NCBI GenBank assembly: GCA_018334775.1
Contig: JAGXLJ010000046.1
Coordinates: 1 to 7,705, forward strand
Direction of reading: 5' to 3'
DNA from: Halodesulfurarchaeum sp.
Lineage (GTDB): Archaea > Halobacteriota > Halobacteria > Halobacteriales > Halobacteriaceae
Length of the DNA: 7,705 bases
Shown in pieces: positions 1 through 5,553 of this stretch. The position numbers were made by a program, and so were the translations under genes. The notes beneath the pieces were generated by a model that saw only the letters and a program-made list of their open reading frames with translations, was not told where the DNA came from and searched no databases. Within the stretch, counting starts at the first letter, position 1. Every line of letters begins with the position of its first letter.

Positions 1-50
1 GGGGCCTCGGTCAACTGGGGCAGTTCGGGGACGGATCGTGTGTCGTGCAT
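1..50 (-). CDS. 5' end of an unidentified gene, cut by the left edge
   Basis: An ATG on the minus strand at 50 opens a frame that stays open to base 1 and reads MHDTRSVPELPQLTEA before the window ends. The coding reading rests on two observations. The first is the haloarchaeal look of the peptide. The second is a T-rich TATA-like box (CTTTTCTT, 73-80) centred about 26 bases upstream of the ATG, the spacing seen for the other genes here and expected of a leaderless transcript. Only 16 full codons are visible, too few to name a family. It lies downstream of cdc6 on the same strand, about 230 bases away and with its own promoter, so co-transcription with cdc6 is not required. It could still be a chance opening. 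Confidence 0.55.
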   Translation of the reverse strand, partial: MHDTRSVPELPQLTEA

Positions 51-72
51 ACTGGTGGAGTGGGCTTCTGGC

Positions 73-80
73 AAGAAAAG
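73..80 (-). promoter_or_regulatory. TATA-like box of the left-edge gene
   Basis: On the minus strand this reads CTTTTCTT, the most AT-rich octamer in a GC-rich gap. Its centre is about 26 bases from the ATG at 50, which fits an archaeal TATA box with transcription starting at or next to the start codon. No Shine-Dalgarno sequence precedes the ATG. Confidence 0.5.
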
Positions 81-90
81 TCGGGTATGG

Positions 91-112
91 ACCCTTCCGA
101 CCCTTCCGGACC
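91..112. repeat. Tandem 9-base repeat ending in TTCCGGACC
   Basis: ACCCTTCCG occurs twice head to tail (91-99 and 100-108), and the second copy runs on into GGACC, completing TTCCGGACC at 104-112. The core TCCGGA is palindromic, so each unit could be a dimeric protein's site, but no such role is shown. The unit recurs at 202-222 and, inside cdc6, at 369-389. It lies just upstream of the TATA-like box of the left-edge gene. Confidence 0.5.
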
Positions 113-199
113 GGCCGGTGCTGAGTCGGTCGATCCCTCTTCAGCGCCTATCGGTGCGGTTTGCGGTCGTCTGAGCCGATCGGTTGATTCGGCCGGGTC

Positions 200-222
200 G
201 CTTCCGGACCTGCTTCCGGACC
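200..222. repeat. Two direct copies of GCTTCCGGACC, period 12
   Basis: GCTTCCGGACC is present at 200-210 and again at 212-222, separated by one T. Both copies contain TTCCGGACC, which also appears at 104-112. The same 12-base spacing of TTCCGGAC appears inside the end of cdc6 (369-376 and 381-388), where it encodes two Val-Arg-Lys triplets. The exact duplication is directly visible; a function as an operator or replication-protein site is only a possibility. Confidence 0.6.
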
Positions 223-280
223 GGGGAGATTGTCGTTGCTTGAACCGCTCAGAAGTATCGGCATACGGACTCCGCAGTCT

Positions 281-1324
281 TCACTCCGGCTGCGGGGCGT
301 CTTCGACGAGTTGGTATTTACGGCTCTGGGCCGCACCCGTGGCTGTGAGGAGGTCGTACTGGGCGAGTTTCCGGACGTACTTCCGGACCGTTCGCTGGGA
401 CCGCGGATCGGCCATTTGCTCGCGATAGTGCGCGTAGATCGTCCGCGGACTGAGTGGCCCGGCCGCCGCGACGAGTTCGTAGATCTCCCGTTGGTGGTCG
501 TTTAACCGTTTGAGGGTCTCTTTGCGGACGTCCTGGCTAGCGCTCGCGACCGCGGTGGTAACGTGGTCGGACTCGATCCGCTCCGCGCCGTCCTCGACGG
601 CCTGCTGGGCGGCCCCTTCGAGGGCGGCGATGGCGTCGCGGGCGTTCCCGTTTGCGGCCCGAGCGATGTCTCCGAGCAGGTCCGTCTCGATCACGCCCGG
701 CTGCAGGCCGTGGCGGGCCCGCTGTTCGAGGATTGGGGTGAGTTCTCCGGCCGTGTAGGGGTCGAACTCGACGTCGATGAAGGTACGGAGTCGCGATTGG
801 ATCCGTTCGTCGAGACCGACGAGCACGTCGGATTTCGTGTTGGCTGTGACGACGACCGCGAGAGAAGGCTCCTCGTAGAGGTCATAGATCACCTCCGGCT
901 CGTCGAGCTGATCGGCCTCGTCGAGCACGACGACGGTGGGTGCATCGACCGTCCGAAGCGTGTCCTGGAGGGCCGACGCGGCGTGGTCATGAGTCGTCAC
1001 CGCCCGCCCCTTGATCTCCTCGACGATCCGGTAGAGCACTCGATACCGGGAGTGATTCGACCAGCAGTTGACGGTGGCGGTGTGCAGTTCGCCGGTGTGG
1101 CCCTGCAACCGTCCCAGGAGATGCTGGCTACTACTCGTTTTGCCCGTGCCGGTGGGGCCGGAGAGGAAGAGCCCGGAGGCCGGCTCGTGTTCCAGGATCG
1201 GTTCGAGCGCCGTCGCCATCGTGTCGAGTTCCCCGTCGCGGGAGTGGAAATCCGCAGGGACCCAATCGGCGCTGAAGACCGCTGCGTTCGTGAAGATCGC
1301 GCCTCGATGGGACCGACGCAACAT
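281..1324 (-). CDS. cdc6: Orc1/Cdc6 family replication initiator ATPase
   Basis: This 347-residue AAA+ ATPase belongs to the archaeal Orc1/Cdc6 family, whose members bind origin DNA and help load the MCM helicase. Visible motifs are Walker A GPTGTGKT (residues 56-63), Walker B VVVLDEAD (131-138), a sensor-1 Asn in VTANTKSD (159-166), an Arg-rich ERIQSRLR (173-180) and a sensor-2 Arg in GNARDA (226-231). Residues from about 275 to 342 look like the winged-helix DNA-binding domain. It is somewhat shorter than the roughly 400 residues common in this family, mainly through a short N-terminus and compact linkers. The start at 1324 is supported by a TTTA box 27 bases upstream. Haloarchaea usually carry several paralogues, so this need not be the main chromosomal initiator. 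The gene lies 73 bases downstream of the GST-like gene on the same strand. Confidence 0.93.
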   Translation of the reverse strand: MLRRSHRGAIFTNAAVFSADWVPADFHSRDGELDTMATALEPILEHEPASGLFLSGPTGTGKTSSSQHLLGRLQGHTGELHTATVNCWSNHSRYRVLYRIVEEIKGRAVTTHDHAASALQDTLRTVDAPTVVVLDEADQLDEPEVIYDLYEEPSLAVVVTANTKSDVLVGLDERIQSRLRTFIDVEFDPYTAGELTPILEQRARHGLQPGVIETDLLGDIARAANGNARDAIAALEGAAQQAVEDGAERIESDHVTTAVASASQDVRKETLKRLNDHQREIYELVAAAGPLSPRTIYAHYREQMADPRSQRTVRKYVRKLAQYDLLTATGAAQSRKYQLVEDAPQPE

Positions 1325-1348
1325 GAATCGGAGTCGGTGATTCGGACC

Positions 1349-1354
1349 CTAAAC
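1349..1354 (-). promoter_or_regulatory. TATA-like box of cdc6
   Basis: GTTTAG on the minus strand, with TTTA at 1350-1353, centred about 27 bases upstream of the cdc6 ATG at 1324. This is leaderless spacing, and no Shine-Dalgarno sequence is seen. It suggests cdc6 can be transcribed independently of the upstream GST-like gene. Confidence 0.55.
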
Positions 1355-1355
1355 C

Positions 1356-1370
1356 CCGTGCCTACCACGG
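1356..1370. repeat. Inverted repeat upstream of the cdc6 TATA-like box
   Basis: CCGTG (1356-1360) and CACGG (1366-1370) form a perfect 5-base inverted repeat around CCTAC. It sits just upstream of the cdc6 TATA box, where an operator or activator site would be expected, and also between the stop of the GST-like gene and cdc6, where a weak terminator stem could lie. No T tract follows, so termination is not well supported. Five-base arms can arise by chance. Confidence 0.3.
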
Positions 1371-1397
1371 TGAAAGTGAAACTGGCTAGCTGCCCCG

Positions 1398-2348
1398 CTA
1401 TTGGAGCGTGGTCGGCGGTTCGCCCGGCAATTGGTCACGATCGTGGGGCGCCTCGAAGTCCAGGTCTGGCCCACGAGCGATGATGCGCTTGGGGTTGACG
1501 TCGGGATGGGTCGTGTAGTAATGCTCCTTGATGTGGGCCATGTTCACCGTCTCGGCGACCCCAGGGAGTTGGTAGATGTCACGGGTGTGCCCCCAGAGGT
1601 GGGGGTAGTCGACGATCCGCTTTTTGTTGCACATGAAGTGGGTGTGATAGACCGAATCGAAGCGGACGAGTGTGGCAAAGAGTCGGAGGTCGGCGAGCGT
1701 CAGTTGTTCGCCGAGGAGATACCGCTGGTCCTCGAGCACTGTCTCCCACCGATCCAACGCCCCGAAGAGATCGTCGATCGCCTCGTCGTAGGCCTGCTGT
1801 GAGTCGGCGAATCCGGCCCGGTAGACCCCGTTGTTGATCGGTTCGTAGAGTTCGTCGACGATTCGATCGATCTCATCGCGCCGACCGACGGGATAGAGGT
1901 CCACGGCTCCGTCTCGGTGGGAGCCAAACGCGGTCCCGAGCATGCGCATAATTTCGATCGACTCGTTGTTCACGATCGTCCCGGTCTCGCGATCCCAGAG
2001 GACCGGAACTGTTGGGCGTTTGGAGAACCGGGCATCCGCCAGTTGGTACACCTCGTCGAGGTACTCAGTGTCGTTGACTGTATCTTGGGTACAGCCGTTT
2101 TTTTCGGGCGTGAACTGCCATCCGTCCGCCTCGCGATACGGGTCGACGATGTCCATCGTGATGGCGTCTTCCAGGCCGAGCAACGTTCGGACGAGTGCCG
2201 CCCCGTGGGCCCACGGACAGGCCCGTGAGATGTAGAGGTGGTAGCGACCGGCATCCGGTATGAACGTGGCGTCCCCAGCATCCTCGATCCGGTCGCGAAA
2301 GACTGCTTCCTGGCGCCGGAACCGACCGATTTCGTCGGACTCGAACAT
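1398..2348 (-). CDS. yqjG: Glutathionyl-hydroquinone reductase-like glutathione S-transferase (YqjG/ECM4, Xi class)
   Basis: The 316-residue protein has the layout of Xi-class GSTs, which reduce glutathionyl-hydroquinones through an active-site Cys. The thioredoxin-fold half holds ACPWAH (residues 43-48, nucleophile Cys44), the cis-Pro region TVPVL (113-117) and NNES (127-130). The helical half holds NNGVYRAGFA (172-181), close to the signature of the family, then LTLADLRLFATLVRFD (216-231) and HIKEHYY (272-278). Length matches the family. Start: a GTG at 2363 would add five residues, but the ATG at 2348 lies 27 bases from a CTATTTA box, so the shorter form is chosen. Haloarchaea are known to use gamma-glutamylcysteine as main thiol, so the natural thiol partner is probably not glutathione itself (inference). 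Predicted cytoplasmic, with no signal peptide. It is transcribed toward cdc6 from its own promoter. Confidence 0.9.
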   Translation of the reverse strand: MFESDEIGRFRRQEAVFRDRIEDAGDATFIPDAGRYHLYISRACPWAHGAALVRTLLGLEDAITMDIVDPYREADGWQFTPEKNGCTQDTVNDTEYLDEVYQLADARFSKRPTVPVLWDRETGTIVNNESIEIMRMLGTAFGSHRDGAVDLYPVGRRDEIDRIVDELYEPINNGVYRAGFADSQQAYDEAIDDLFGALDRWETVLEDQRYLLGEQLTLADLRLFATLVRFDSVYHTHFMCNKKRIVDYPHLWGHTRDIYQLPGVAETVNMAHIKEHYYTTHPDVNPKRIIARGPDLDFEAPHDRDQLPGEPPTTLQ

Positions 2349-2371
2349 ACCTCGTGTTCGCACTAAGGCTG

Positions 2372-2378
2372 TAAATAG
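2372..2378 (-). promoter_or_regulatory. TATA-like box of the GST-like gene
   Basis: CTATTTA on the minus strand, centred 27 bases upstream of the ATG at 2348. It favours that ATG over the in-frame GTG at 2363, which would be only about 12 bases from the box and so probably outside the transcript. Confidence 0.6.
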
Positions 2379-2395
2379 GCCGTGGCAGCGGTAGT

Positions 2396-2411
2396 CACCG
2401 ATCAGTCGGTG
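2396..2411. repeat. Inverted repeat over the lipoprotein stop codon
   Basis: CACCGA (2396-2401) and TCGGTG (2406-2411) are perfect 6-base arms around TCAG. The repeat overlaps the TGA stop (2402-2404) of the DUF6517-type gene and lies about 20 bases upstream of the TATA-like box of the GST-like gene. It could be a 3'-end stem for the first gene or a regulator site for the second. No T tract follows it on the minus strand. Confidence 0.35.
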
Positions 2412-3037
2412 CCCGTGTGTTCGATACCGCCGAACATCGTGTCCACGCCGGCCTGCTCACCACTTATGAGGGTCGGGTGAACCGCAAGCCCGATGACGTA
2501 ATCCCCTTCGTGAGTGACCCGGACGAGATGGACCGTCACATCAACGCTCTGGCCGCCGTATTCGGTCGTGGCGTCGAAGACGGTCACCGTCGCGTCTTCG
2601 CCCAGCACGGTCATTGTTCGGTTCTCCCTTTGTGAGACATCCGAGAATCCATCCTGGCCGGCGGCCACGGTTTCGAGGAGTTGTTGGGGTGGCATCGACC
2701 CGACGGGGTTCACGGACTGCCCTGCAACATTCATTTGCGGCGTCGAAATGACCACCACGGTTCCCACGGTCTCAGTGGTCGTCACTGCGAGGCCCCGTTC
2801 GTATCTCGCGATGTGGTTGGTCGCTTTTACAGTTCGGTCCTGCCCGAGGGCTTCGACGGTCCGGTTGATCGATTGGGTGTCCATCTCGAGTAGTTCGTAT
2901 TGGGCCGTTTGCTGTGCTTCGTCGGAAACGGACGCTTGGCCGGCCGTGAATTCGAGGGTCTCTCCAGTGAGGAGCGCACACCCGCTTAGCATGATGAGGG
3001 CTGTGAGGGCCAGGACGGCGATAATGCGTCTGTTCAT
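2402..3037 (-). CDS. DUF6517-type haloarchaeal lipoprotein
   Basis: This is a 211-residue exported protein of unknown function. It starts with MNRR and a hydrophobic segment ending in the lipobox LSGC, so Cys20 is the predicted lipid-modified residue. The paired Arg at 3-4 may mark Tat export, though the full Tat consensus is not present. The mature part is soluble and beta-rich in appearance. It includes a stretch beginning ETLEFTAGQASVSDEA (26-41), the segment VVVISTPQMNVAGQSVNPVG around 94-113, and a TVTVFDATTEYGGQSVDVTVHLVRVTHEGDYVIGLAV-like end region. This pattern matches my recollection of haloarchaeal proteins annotated DUF6517. No catalytic motif is visible. Probably anchored at the outer face of the membrane. 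It has its own promoter 50 bases downstream of uppS, so it is probably a separate unit. Confidence 0.8.
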   Translation of the reverse strand: MNRRIIAVLALTALIMLSGCALLTGETLEFTAGQASVSDEAQQTAQYELLEMDTQSINRTVEALGQDRTVKATNHIARYERGLAVTTTETVGTVVVISTPQMNVAGQSVNPVGSMPPQQLLETVAAGQDGFSDVSQRENRTMTVLGEDATVTVFDATTEYGGQSVDVTVHLVRVTHEGDYVIGLAVHPTLISGEQAGVDTMFGGIEHTGTD

Positions 3038-3058
3038 ACTCTAATTACCCGTGGCAGA

Positions 3059-3066
3059 TATCTTAA
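3059..3066 (-). promoter_or_regulatory. TATA-like box of the lipoprotein gene
   Basis: TTAAGATA on the minus strand, centred about 25 bases upstream of the ATG at 3037, lies between the uppS stop (3088-3090) and the lipoprotein start. The short gap holds this box and no Shine-Dalgarno sequence, consistent with a leaderless transcript. Confidence 0.6.
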
Positions 3067-3087
3067 TCTTCGGCTCGTCGTGGTGGC

Positions 3088-3996
3088 TTAGTCTGCCGGT
3101 GAATCCGTCTCTTCGGCCACCGGCTCGTCGTCCGGGAGGGTCTCGCCCAACCGATCCAGGACCCGTCGACCCTGCACTTCGTCACCCAACGCCCTGACGA
3201 GCGCGAGGGCTCGCTGGGCCCGCGTTTGGCGCCAGGACGCCTCCCTGGCCTCGTAGGTCCGGATCGCCCGGAGGAAATCGACCTTCGAGAACTCGGGCCA
3301 GTAGGGCGTACAGAAGAAGACCGCGGCCTCGTTCCCGTTTGCGTACCAGGGCAGGAAGTTGCTCGTGCGTTCGTCACCGCCGGTTCTGACGATGAGATCG
3401 ACCTTACGCATCGCGCCGTGGTACAGCCTGGATTCGATGGTTTCGACGTCGACCGACTCCGGCTCGAGGGCGCCCGCATCGACGTCGGCCGCGACGTCCC
3501 GTGTGACATCCAACAGTGCCGCACGCCCGCCGTACGCGATCGCGACGTTTAGCGTTAGACTGTCATAGCCGGCGGTGTGGCGCTGCGCGTAGTCGATCGC
3601 TTTCTGGACGCGTTCGGGCATGCGATTGGTCTGCCCGAGCACCCGAATGTTCACCTCGTCCTCGTGGACCCGGTCGCTGTCAGCGAACTCATAGAGCTTC
3701 TCCGCCAGAAGGTCAAACAGGTGTTCACGTTCCTCGGCCGGCCGGTCGAAGTTCTCCGTAGAGAACGCATAGATGGTCAGTTCCTCGATACCGAGTTGTG
3801 CACACCACTCCAGGACTCGTTCGGTCGTCTCGGCGCCTGCTTCGTGTCCGTCCTTCGCCTCGGCCCCGTGTTCTTGGGCATACCGCCGGTTCCCATCCTG
3901 AATGATCGCGACGTGGGATGGGGCCCCCGAAATCTCTCGCCGGAGCACCCGCTCGTAGATAGCTCGAAACCCGCGGGTGATCCAATCACGCATCAT
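3088..3996 (-). CDS. uppS: Cis-prenyltransferase (undecaprenyl/polyprenyl diphosphate synthase)
   Basis: The enzyme condenses isopentenyl diphosphate in cis onto an allylic primer. In haloarchaea the product feeds the dolichol-type lipid carriers used for glycoprotein glycosylation. All five conserved regions are visible: HVAIIQDGNRRYA (residues 28-40, catalytic Asp34), DGHEAGAETT (49-58), IYAFSTENFDRP (75-86), the substrate-binding VRTGGDERTSNFLPW (203-217) and EAAVFFCTPYWPEF (223-236). GNRRY in place of the bacterial GNGRW is the form I associate with archaeal members. At 302 residues it exceeds the roughly 250 of bacterial enzymes. The surplus is a charged helical stretch and an acidic C-terminal tail (about 287-302) with no known motif. 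Start: tandem ATGs at 3996 and 3993. The first is used because no upstream in-frame start exists before a stop at 4063-4065. Haloarchaea may carry a second paralogue. Confidence 0.94.
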   Translation of the reverse strand: MMRDWITRGFRAIYERVLRREISGAPSHVAIIQDGNRRYAQEHGAEAKDGHEAGAETTERVLEWCAQLGIEELTIYAFSTENFDRPAEEREHLFDLLAEKLYEFADSDRVHEDEVNIRVLGQTNRMPERVQKAIDYAQRHTAGYDSLTLNVAIAYGGRAALLDVTRDVAADVDAGALEPESVDVETIESRLYHGAMRKVDLIVRTGGDERTSNFLPWYANGNEAAVFFCTPYWPEFSKVDFLRAIRTYEAREASWRQTRAQRALALVRALGDEVQGRRVLDRLGETLPDDEPVAEETDSPAD

Positions 3997-4021
3997 CTGT
4001 GAGAAGACGGGCCGCGTCCAT
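3986..4021 (-). CDS. Possible 11-codon upstream ORF overlapping the uppS start
   Basis: ATG at 4021 reads MDAARLLTDDA and stops at TGA 3986-3988, overlapping the first codons of uppS (start 3996) in another frame. The ATG lies 27 bases from the TTTAG box at 4046-4050, so the mRNA may begin with this ATG as a leaderless start. Ribosomes finishing the peptide would terminate right beside the tandem uppS ATGs, which fits coupled reinitiation. uppS itself has no clear Shine-Dalgarno sequence or well-placed TATA box of its own. Alternatively this is simply a 25-base leader with a chance ATG. Confidence 0.35.
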   Translation of the reverse strand: MDAARLLTDDA

Positions 4022-4045
4022 GAGTTTTCCGCTCGAAGCCAAAGG

Positions 4046-4050
4046 CTAAA
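4046..4050. promoter_or_regulatory. Shared AT box between divergent uppS and the DUF5778-type gene
   Basis: The sequence is CTAAA on plus and TTTAG on minus. Its centre (4048) is 27 bases from the plus-strand ATG at 4075 and 27 bases from the minus-strand ATG at 4021, so one element could position transcription in both directions. The minus reading (GGTTTAGCC) looks more like a haloarchaeal TATA box than the plus reading, so the plus-strand promoter is less certain. Confidence 0.45.
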
Positions 4051-4074
4051 CCGATCATCCTCCTACGCCTGAGC

Positions 4075-4488
4075 ATGTCGGAGCCAGGCGACCACGAACT
4101 CTATCAGCAGGCGGTCTCCCTGCTGGTTCCCGGGGAGTCCGAACTCGTCGGAATCGTGGTGCATACGGACTACGTACGCAGCGAGGAGCCGGCGATGAAC
4201 GAATTGATGCTCGAGATAGGCGAGCGGATCGCCGACGTTCTGCAGGATGGAGAGATGTACGTCTATGCCGGCGAGGACGACGACCGCTTCGGAGCCGGGC
4301 AGTTTCACGGTCGAGAGCTCAAAGACGATGCGGTCATTTGGGAGTGTCAGCAACTGCTTCGGGCAGAGACCTTTGATCTGGTCTTTTACTGGGAACGGGC
4401 CGGGAAACAGGGCGAAATCGTCACGGCGGTCGAAGACGCGGCCGAAACGGTCGTCCCGATTACCGAAGACGGCTTCGTAAAACCGTGA
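4075..4488 (+). CDS. DUF5778-type haloarchaeal protein
   Basis: This is a 137-residue acidic cytoplasmic protein of unknown function. I recognise the pattern of haloarchaeal proteins annotated DUF5778: an N-terminal LYQQAVSLLVPGE, then the strand GIVVHTDY (residues 26-33), the block MYVYAGEDDDRFGAGQFHG (about 60-78), IWECQQLLRA (87-96) and FDLVFYWE (99-106). There are no membrane segments, metal-binding clusters or catalytic motifs that I can name. The many short conserved-looking strands suggest a small alpha/beta fold. The ATG at 4075 sits 27 bases after the shared AT box. The PCD gene follows 88 bases later with its own promoter, so joint function is not implied. Gene identity is secure as a real protein, and the family label is from memory. 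Confidence 0.8.
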   Translation: MSEPGDHELYQQAVSLLVPGESELVGIVVHTDYVRSEEPAMNELMLEIGERIADVLQDGEMYVYAGEDDDRFGAGQFHGRELKDDAVIWECQQLLRAETFDLVFYWERAGKQGEIVTAVEDAAETVVPITEDGFVKP

Positions 4489-4547
4489 GACCGTGTCGTA
4501 TTGCGACCGACCTGCGGTAGTGGTTCCGGTCGCCGGGAGGGAAGATC

Positions 4548-4554
4548 GTTTTAC
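4548..4554 (+). promoter_or_regulatory. TATA-like box of the PCD gene
   Basis: GTTTTAC, with TTTTA at 4549-4553, centred 26 bases before the ATG at 4577 and 20 bases before the ATG at 4571. It argues that translation starts at one of these, most likely 4577, and rules against longer forms starting near 4493, which would lie upstream of the promoter. Confidence 0.6.
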
Positions 4555-4576
4555 GACGGAAGCCAAGTGCATGGAT

Positions 4577-4849
4577 ATGGGAGAACCACTCACACCTCGG
4601 GCCGTACAAAAGCAGCTTCCGCCCCAATGGACCCTCAAGGACGACGAAATCGTCCGCACATACGACTTCGAATCCTATCTTGCGGGCGTCGAGTTTGCGG
4701 CCGACGTCGCTCGAATCGCGGACGAGGCCCTTCATCACCCCCGAATCACCATCGAGTTCCGCTCGGTAACCATCGTCTTCACCAGCCACGAGGCCGGTGG
4801 TGTGACCGAGCAGGACCTCGAACTCGCTGAGCGGGTCGAGACCCTCTGA
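4577..4849 (+). CDS. Pterin-4a-carbinolamine dehydratase (PCD/DCoH family)
   Basis: This 90-residue enzyme family dehydrates 4a-hydroxytetrahydrobiopterin during recycling of the cofactor of aromatic amino acid hydroxylases. Some microbial members have been linked instead to molybdopterin metabolism. The family signature is complete: Asp49, then HHP (residues 53-55), Phe61, His71 and Asp80 with exactly the expected spacings, within ALHHPRITIEF and the TSHEAGGVTEQDLELA segment (69-84). Length matches stand-alone PCDs. The start at 4577 is chosen from the TATA-like box 26 bases upstream; ATG at 4571 would add two residues. An in-frame start near 4493 would add a 28-residue head with no family resemblance. 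moeA lies about 0.7 kb away on the opposite strand, so a pterin/Moco role is conceivable but not shown. Confidence 0.92.
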   Translation: MGEPLTPRAVQKQLPPQWTLKDDEIVRTYDFESYLAGVEFAADVARIADEALHHPRITIEFRSVTIVFTSHEAGGVTEQDLELAERVETL

Positions 4850-4867
4850 GCGACACAGCGCAACACA

Positions 4868-4875
4868 CTTATTTG
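4868..4875 (+). promoter_or_regulatory. TATA-like box of the HAD gene
   Basis: CTTATTTG in the 46-base gap after the PCD stop, centred about 25 bases before the ATG at 4896. With no Shine-Dalgarno sequence before that ATG, this supports a separate leaderless transcript for the HAD gene. Confidence 0.6.
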
Positions 4876-4895
4876 CCCGCTGACAACTGAATTGC

Positions 4896-5546
4896 ATGCG
4901 ACCCGAGGCCTACGACTTCTGGTTACTCGATCTCGACGGAACCCTTGTCGACACGGAGTGGGCCTATACACGTGAGGTCTTTGACCGAGTTGGCGAGCAG
5001 ATGGACTACCATTTCTCCGACCGGGAGGCCCGATCGCTGTGGCATGGCCTGGTCGGTTCGCGAGATGTCTATCTCGACCATCTGGGATTCGAACCAGTCA
5101 CGTTCTGGGAGACCTTCCATCGCATCGAAGACCCGAAGGAGCGAGTCGAGGCAACCTATCTCCATGATGACGCGTCCTTCGTCGCCGACCTCGACGTGCC
5201 GGCCGGGGTCGTGACCCATTCACAGCCGTTTCTCGCCGAGCCAGTGATGGACTCGTTGGGTATCACGGACTGGTTCGATACCGTGATCACCTGTTCTGAG
5301 GAGATCGGCTGGAAACCCGATCCTACGCCCCTCCACCTTGCGATGGAGGACCTCGACATCGACCCCGACACTGCCAGTGGGGTAATGGCTGGTGACGCCG
5401 ACACGGATGTCGGCGCAGCCTGGAACGCCGGGCTCGACGCTGTCCACGTCGAGCGACACGGCGCCTGCGACCGAGGCAAATGCGTGTTGGGTGACTATCG
5501 AGTCTCGAGTTTCGCCGAGTTGTGGACCCGATCGGCCTCGGACTGA
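4896..5546 (+). CDS. HAD-superfamily hydrolase, phosphatase-like (subfamily IA)
   Basis: All four HAD motifs are present in this 216-residue protein: motif I DLDGTLVDTE (residues 12-21, nucleophile Asp12 and acid/base Asp14), motif II VVTHS (105-109, Thr107), motif III Lys140 in GWKPDPTPLHLAM (138-150), and motif IV GDADTDVGAAWNAG (166-179, metal-binding Asp167 and Asp171). The alpha-helical stretch between motifs I and II (about 18-95) is the C1 cap of phosphoglycolate-phosphatase-like enzymes. The substrate cannot be read from the sequence; a small phosphorylated metabolite is the safest guess. The C-terminus has a Cys191/Cys196 pair of unknown meaning. Predicted cytoplasmic. The stop lies only 7 bases from the moeA stop on the opposite strand, so the two transcripts must converge and may overlap. 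Confidence 0.92.
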   Translation: MRPEAYDFWLLDLDGTLVDTEWAYTREVFDRVGEQMDYHFSDREARSLWHGLVGSRDVYLDHLGFEPVTFWETFHRIEDPKERVEATYLHDDASFVADLDVPAGVVTHSQPFLAEPVMDSLGITDWFDTVITCSEEIGWKPDPTPLHLAMEDLDIDPDTASGVMAGDADTDVGAAWNAGLDAVHVERHGACDRGKCVLGDYRVSSFAELWTRSASD

Positions 5547-5553
5547 CCCCGAC

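Larger units (their letters stand above)
81..280. other. Gap of about 200 bases between cdc6 and the left-edge gene
   Basis: I see no convincing gene here. Short frames exist on both strands but lack a promoter or recognisable protein content. The stretch is GC-rich, has no AT-rich unwinding segment and shows no T-tract terminator behind the cdc6 stop. What it does contain are repeated TTCCGGACC units, listed separately. A weak inverted repeat (GACT and AGTC arms around CCGC, near 269-280) sits just past the cdc6 stop, but it is too short to call a terminator. Confidence 0.5.

Noticed and set aside
1..280. Origin recognition boxes or a replication origin beside cdc6
   Set aside because: Several GGGG runs and the TTCCGGACC repeats drew attention, but no box resembling the standard haloarchaeal origin consensus and no AT-rich unwinding stretch is visible.
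148..336. 62-codon minus-strand frame spanning the end of cdc6 and the gap
   Set aside because: It overlaps cdc6 in a different frame, has no promoter of its own, and its GPEAGPEA repeat merely reflects the TTCCGGACC duplication.
563..1483. A 306-codon open frame on the plus strand across cdc6
   Set aside because: It is antisense to a clear Orc1/Cdc6 gene with intact Walker motifs. Its translation has no recognisable domain, and such long antisense frames are typical of GC-rich codon bias.
4493..4576. 28-codon N-terminal extension of the PCD gene
   Set aside because: It starts upstream of the TATA-like box at 4548-4554 and has no resemblance to PCD proteins, which are about 90-100 residues.
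5547..5553. Bidirectional terminator between the HAD gene and moeA
   Set aside because: Only 7 bases separate the stop codons, and neither strand shows a T tract or stem just after its stop.
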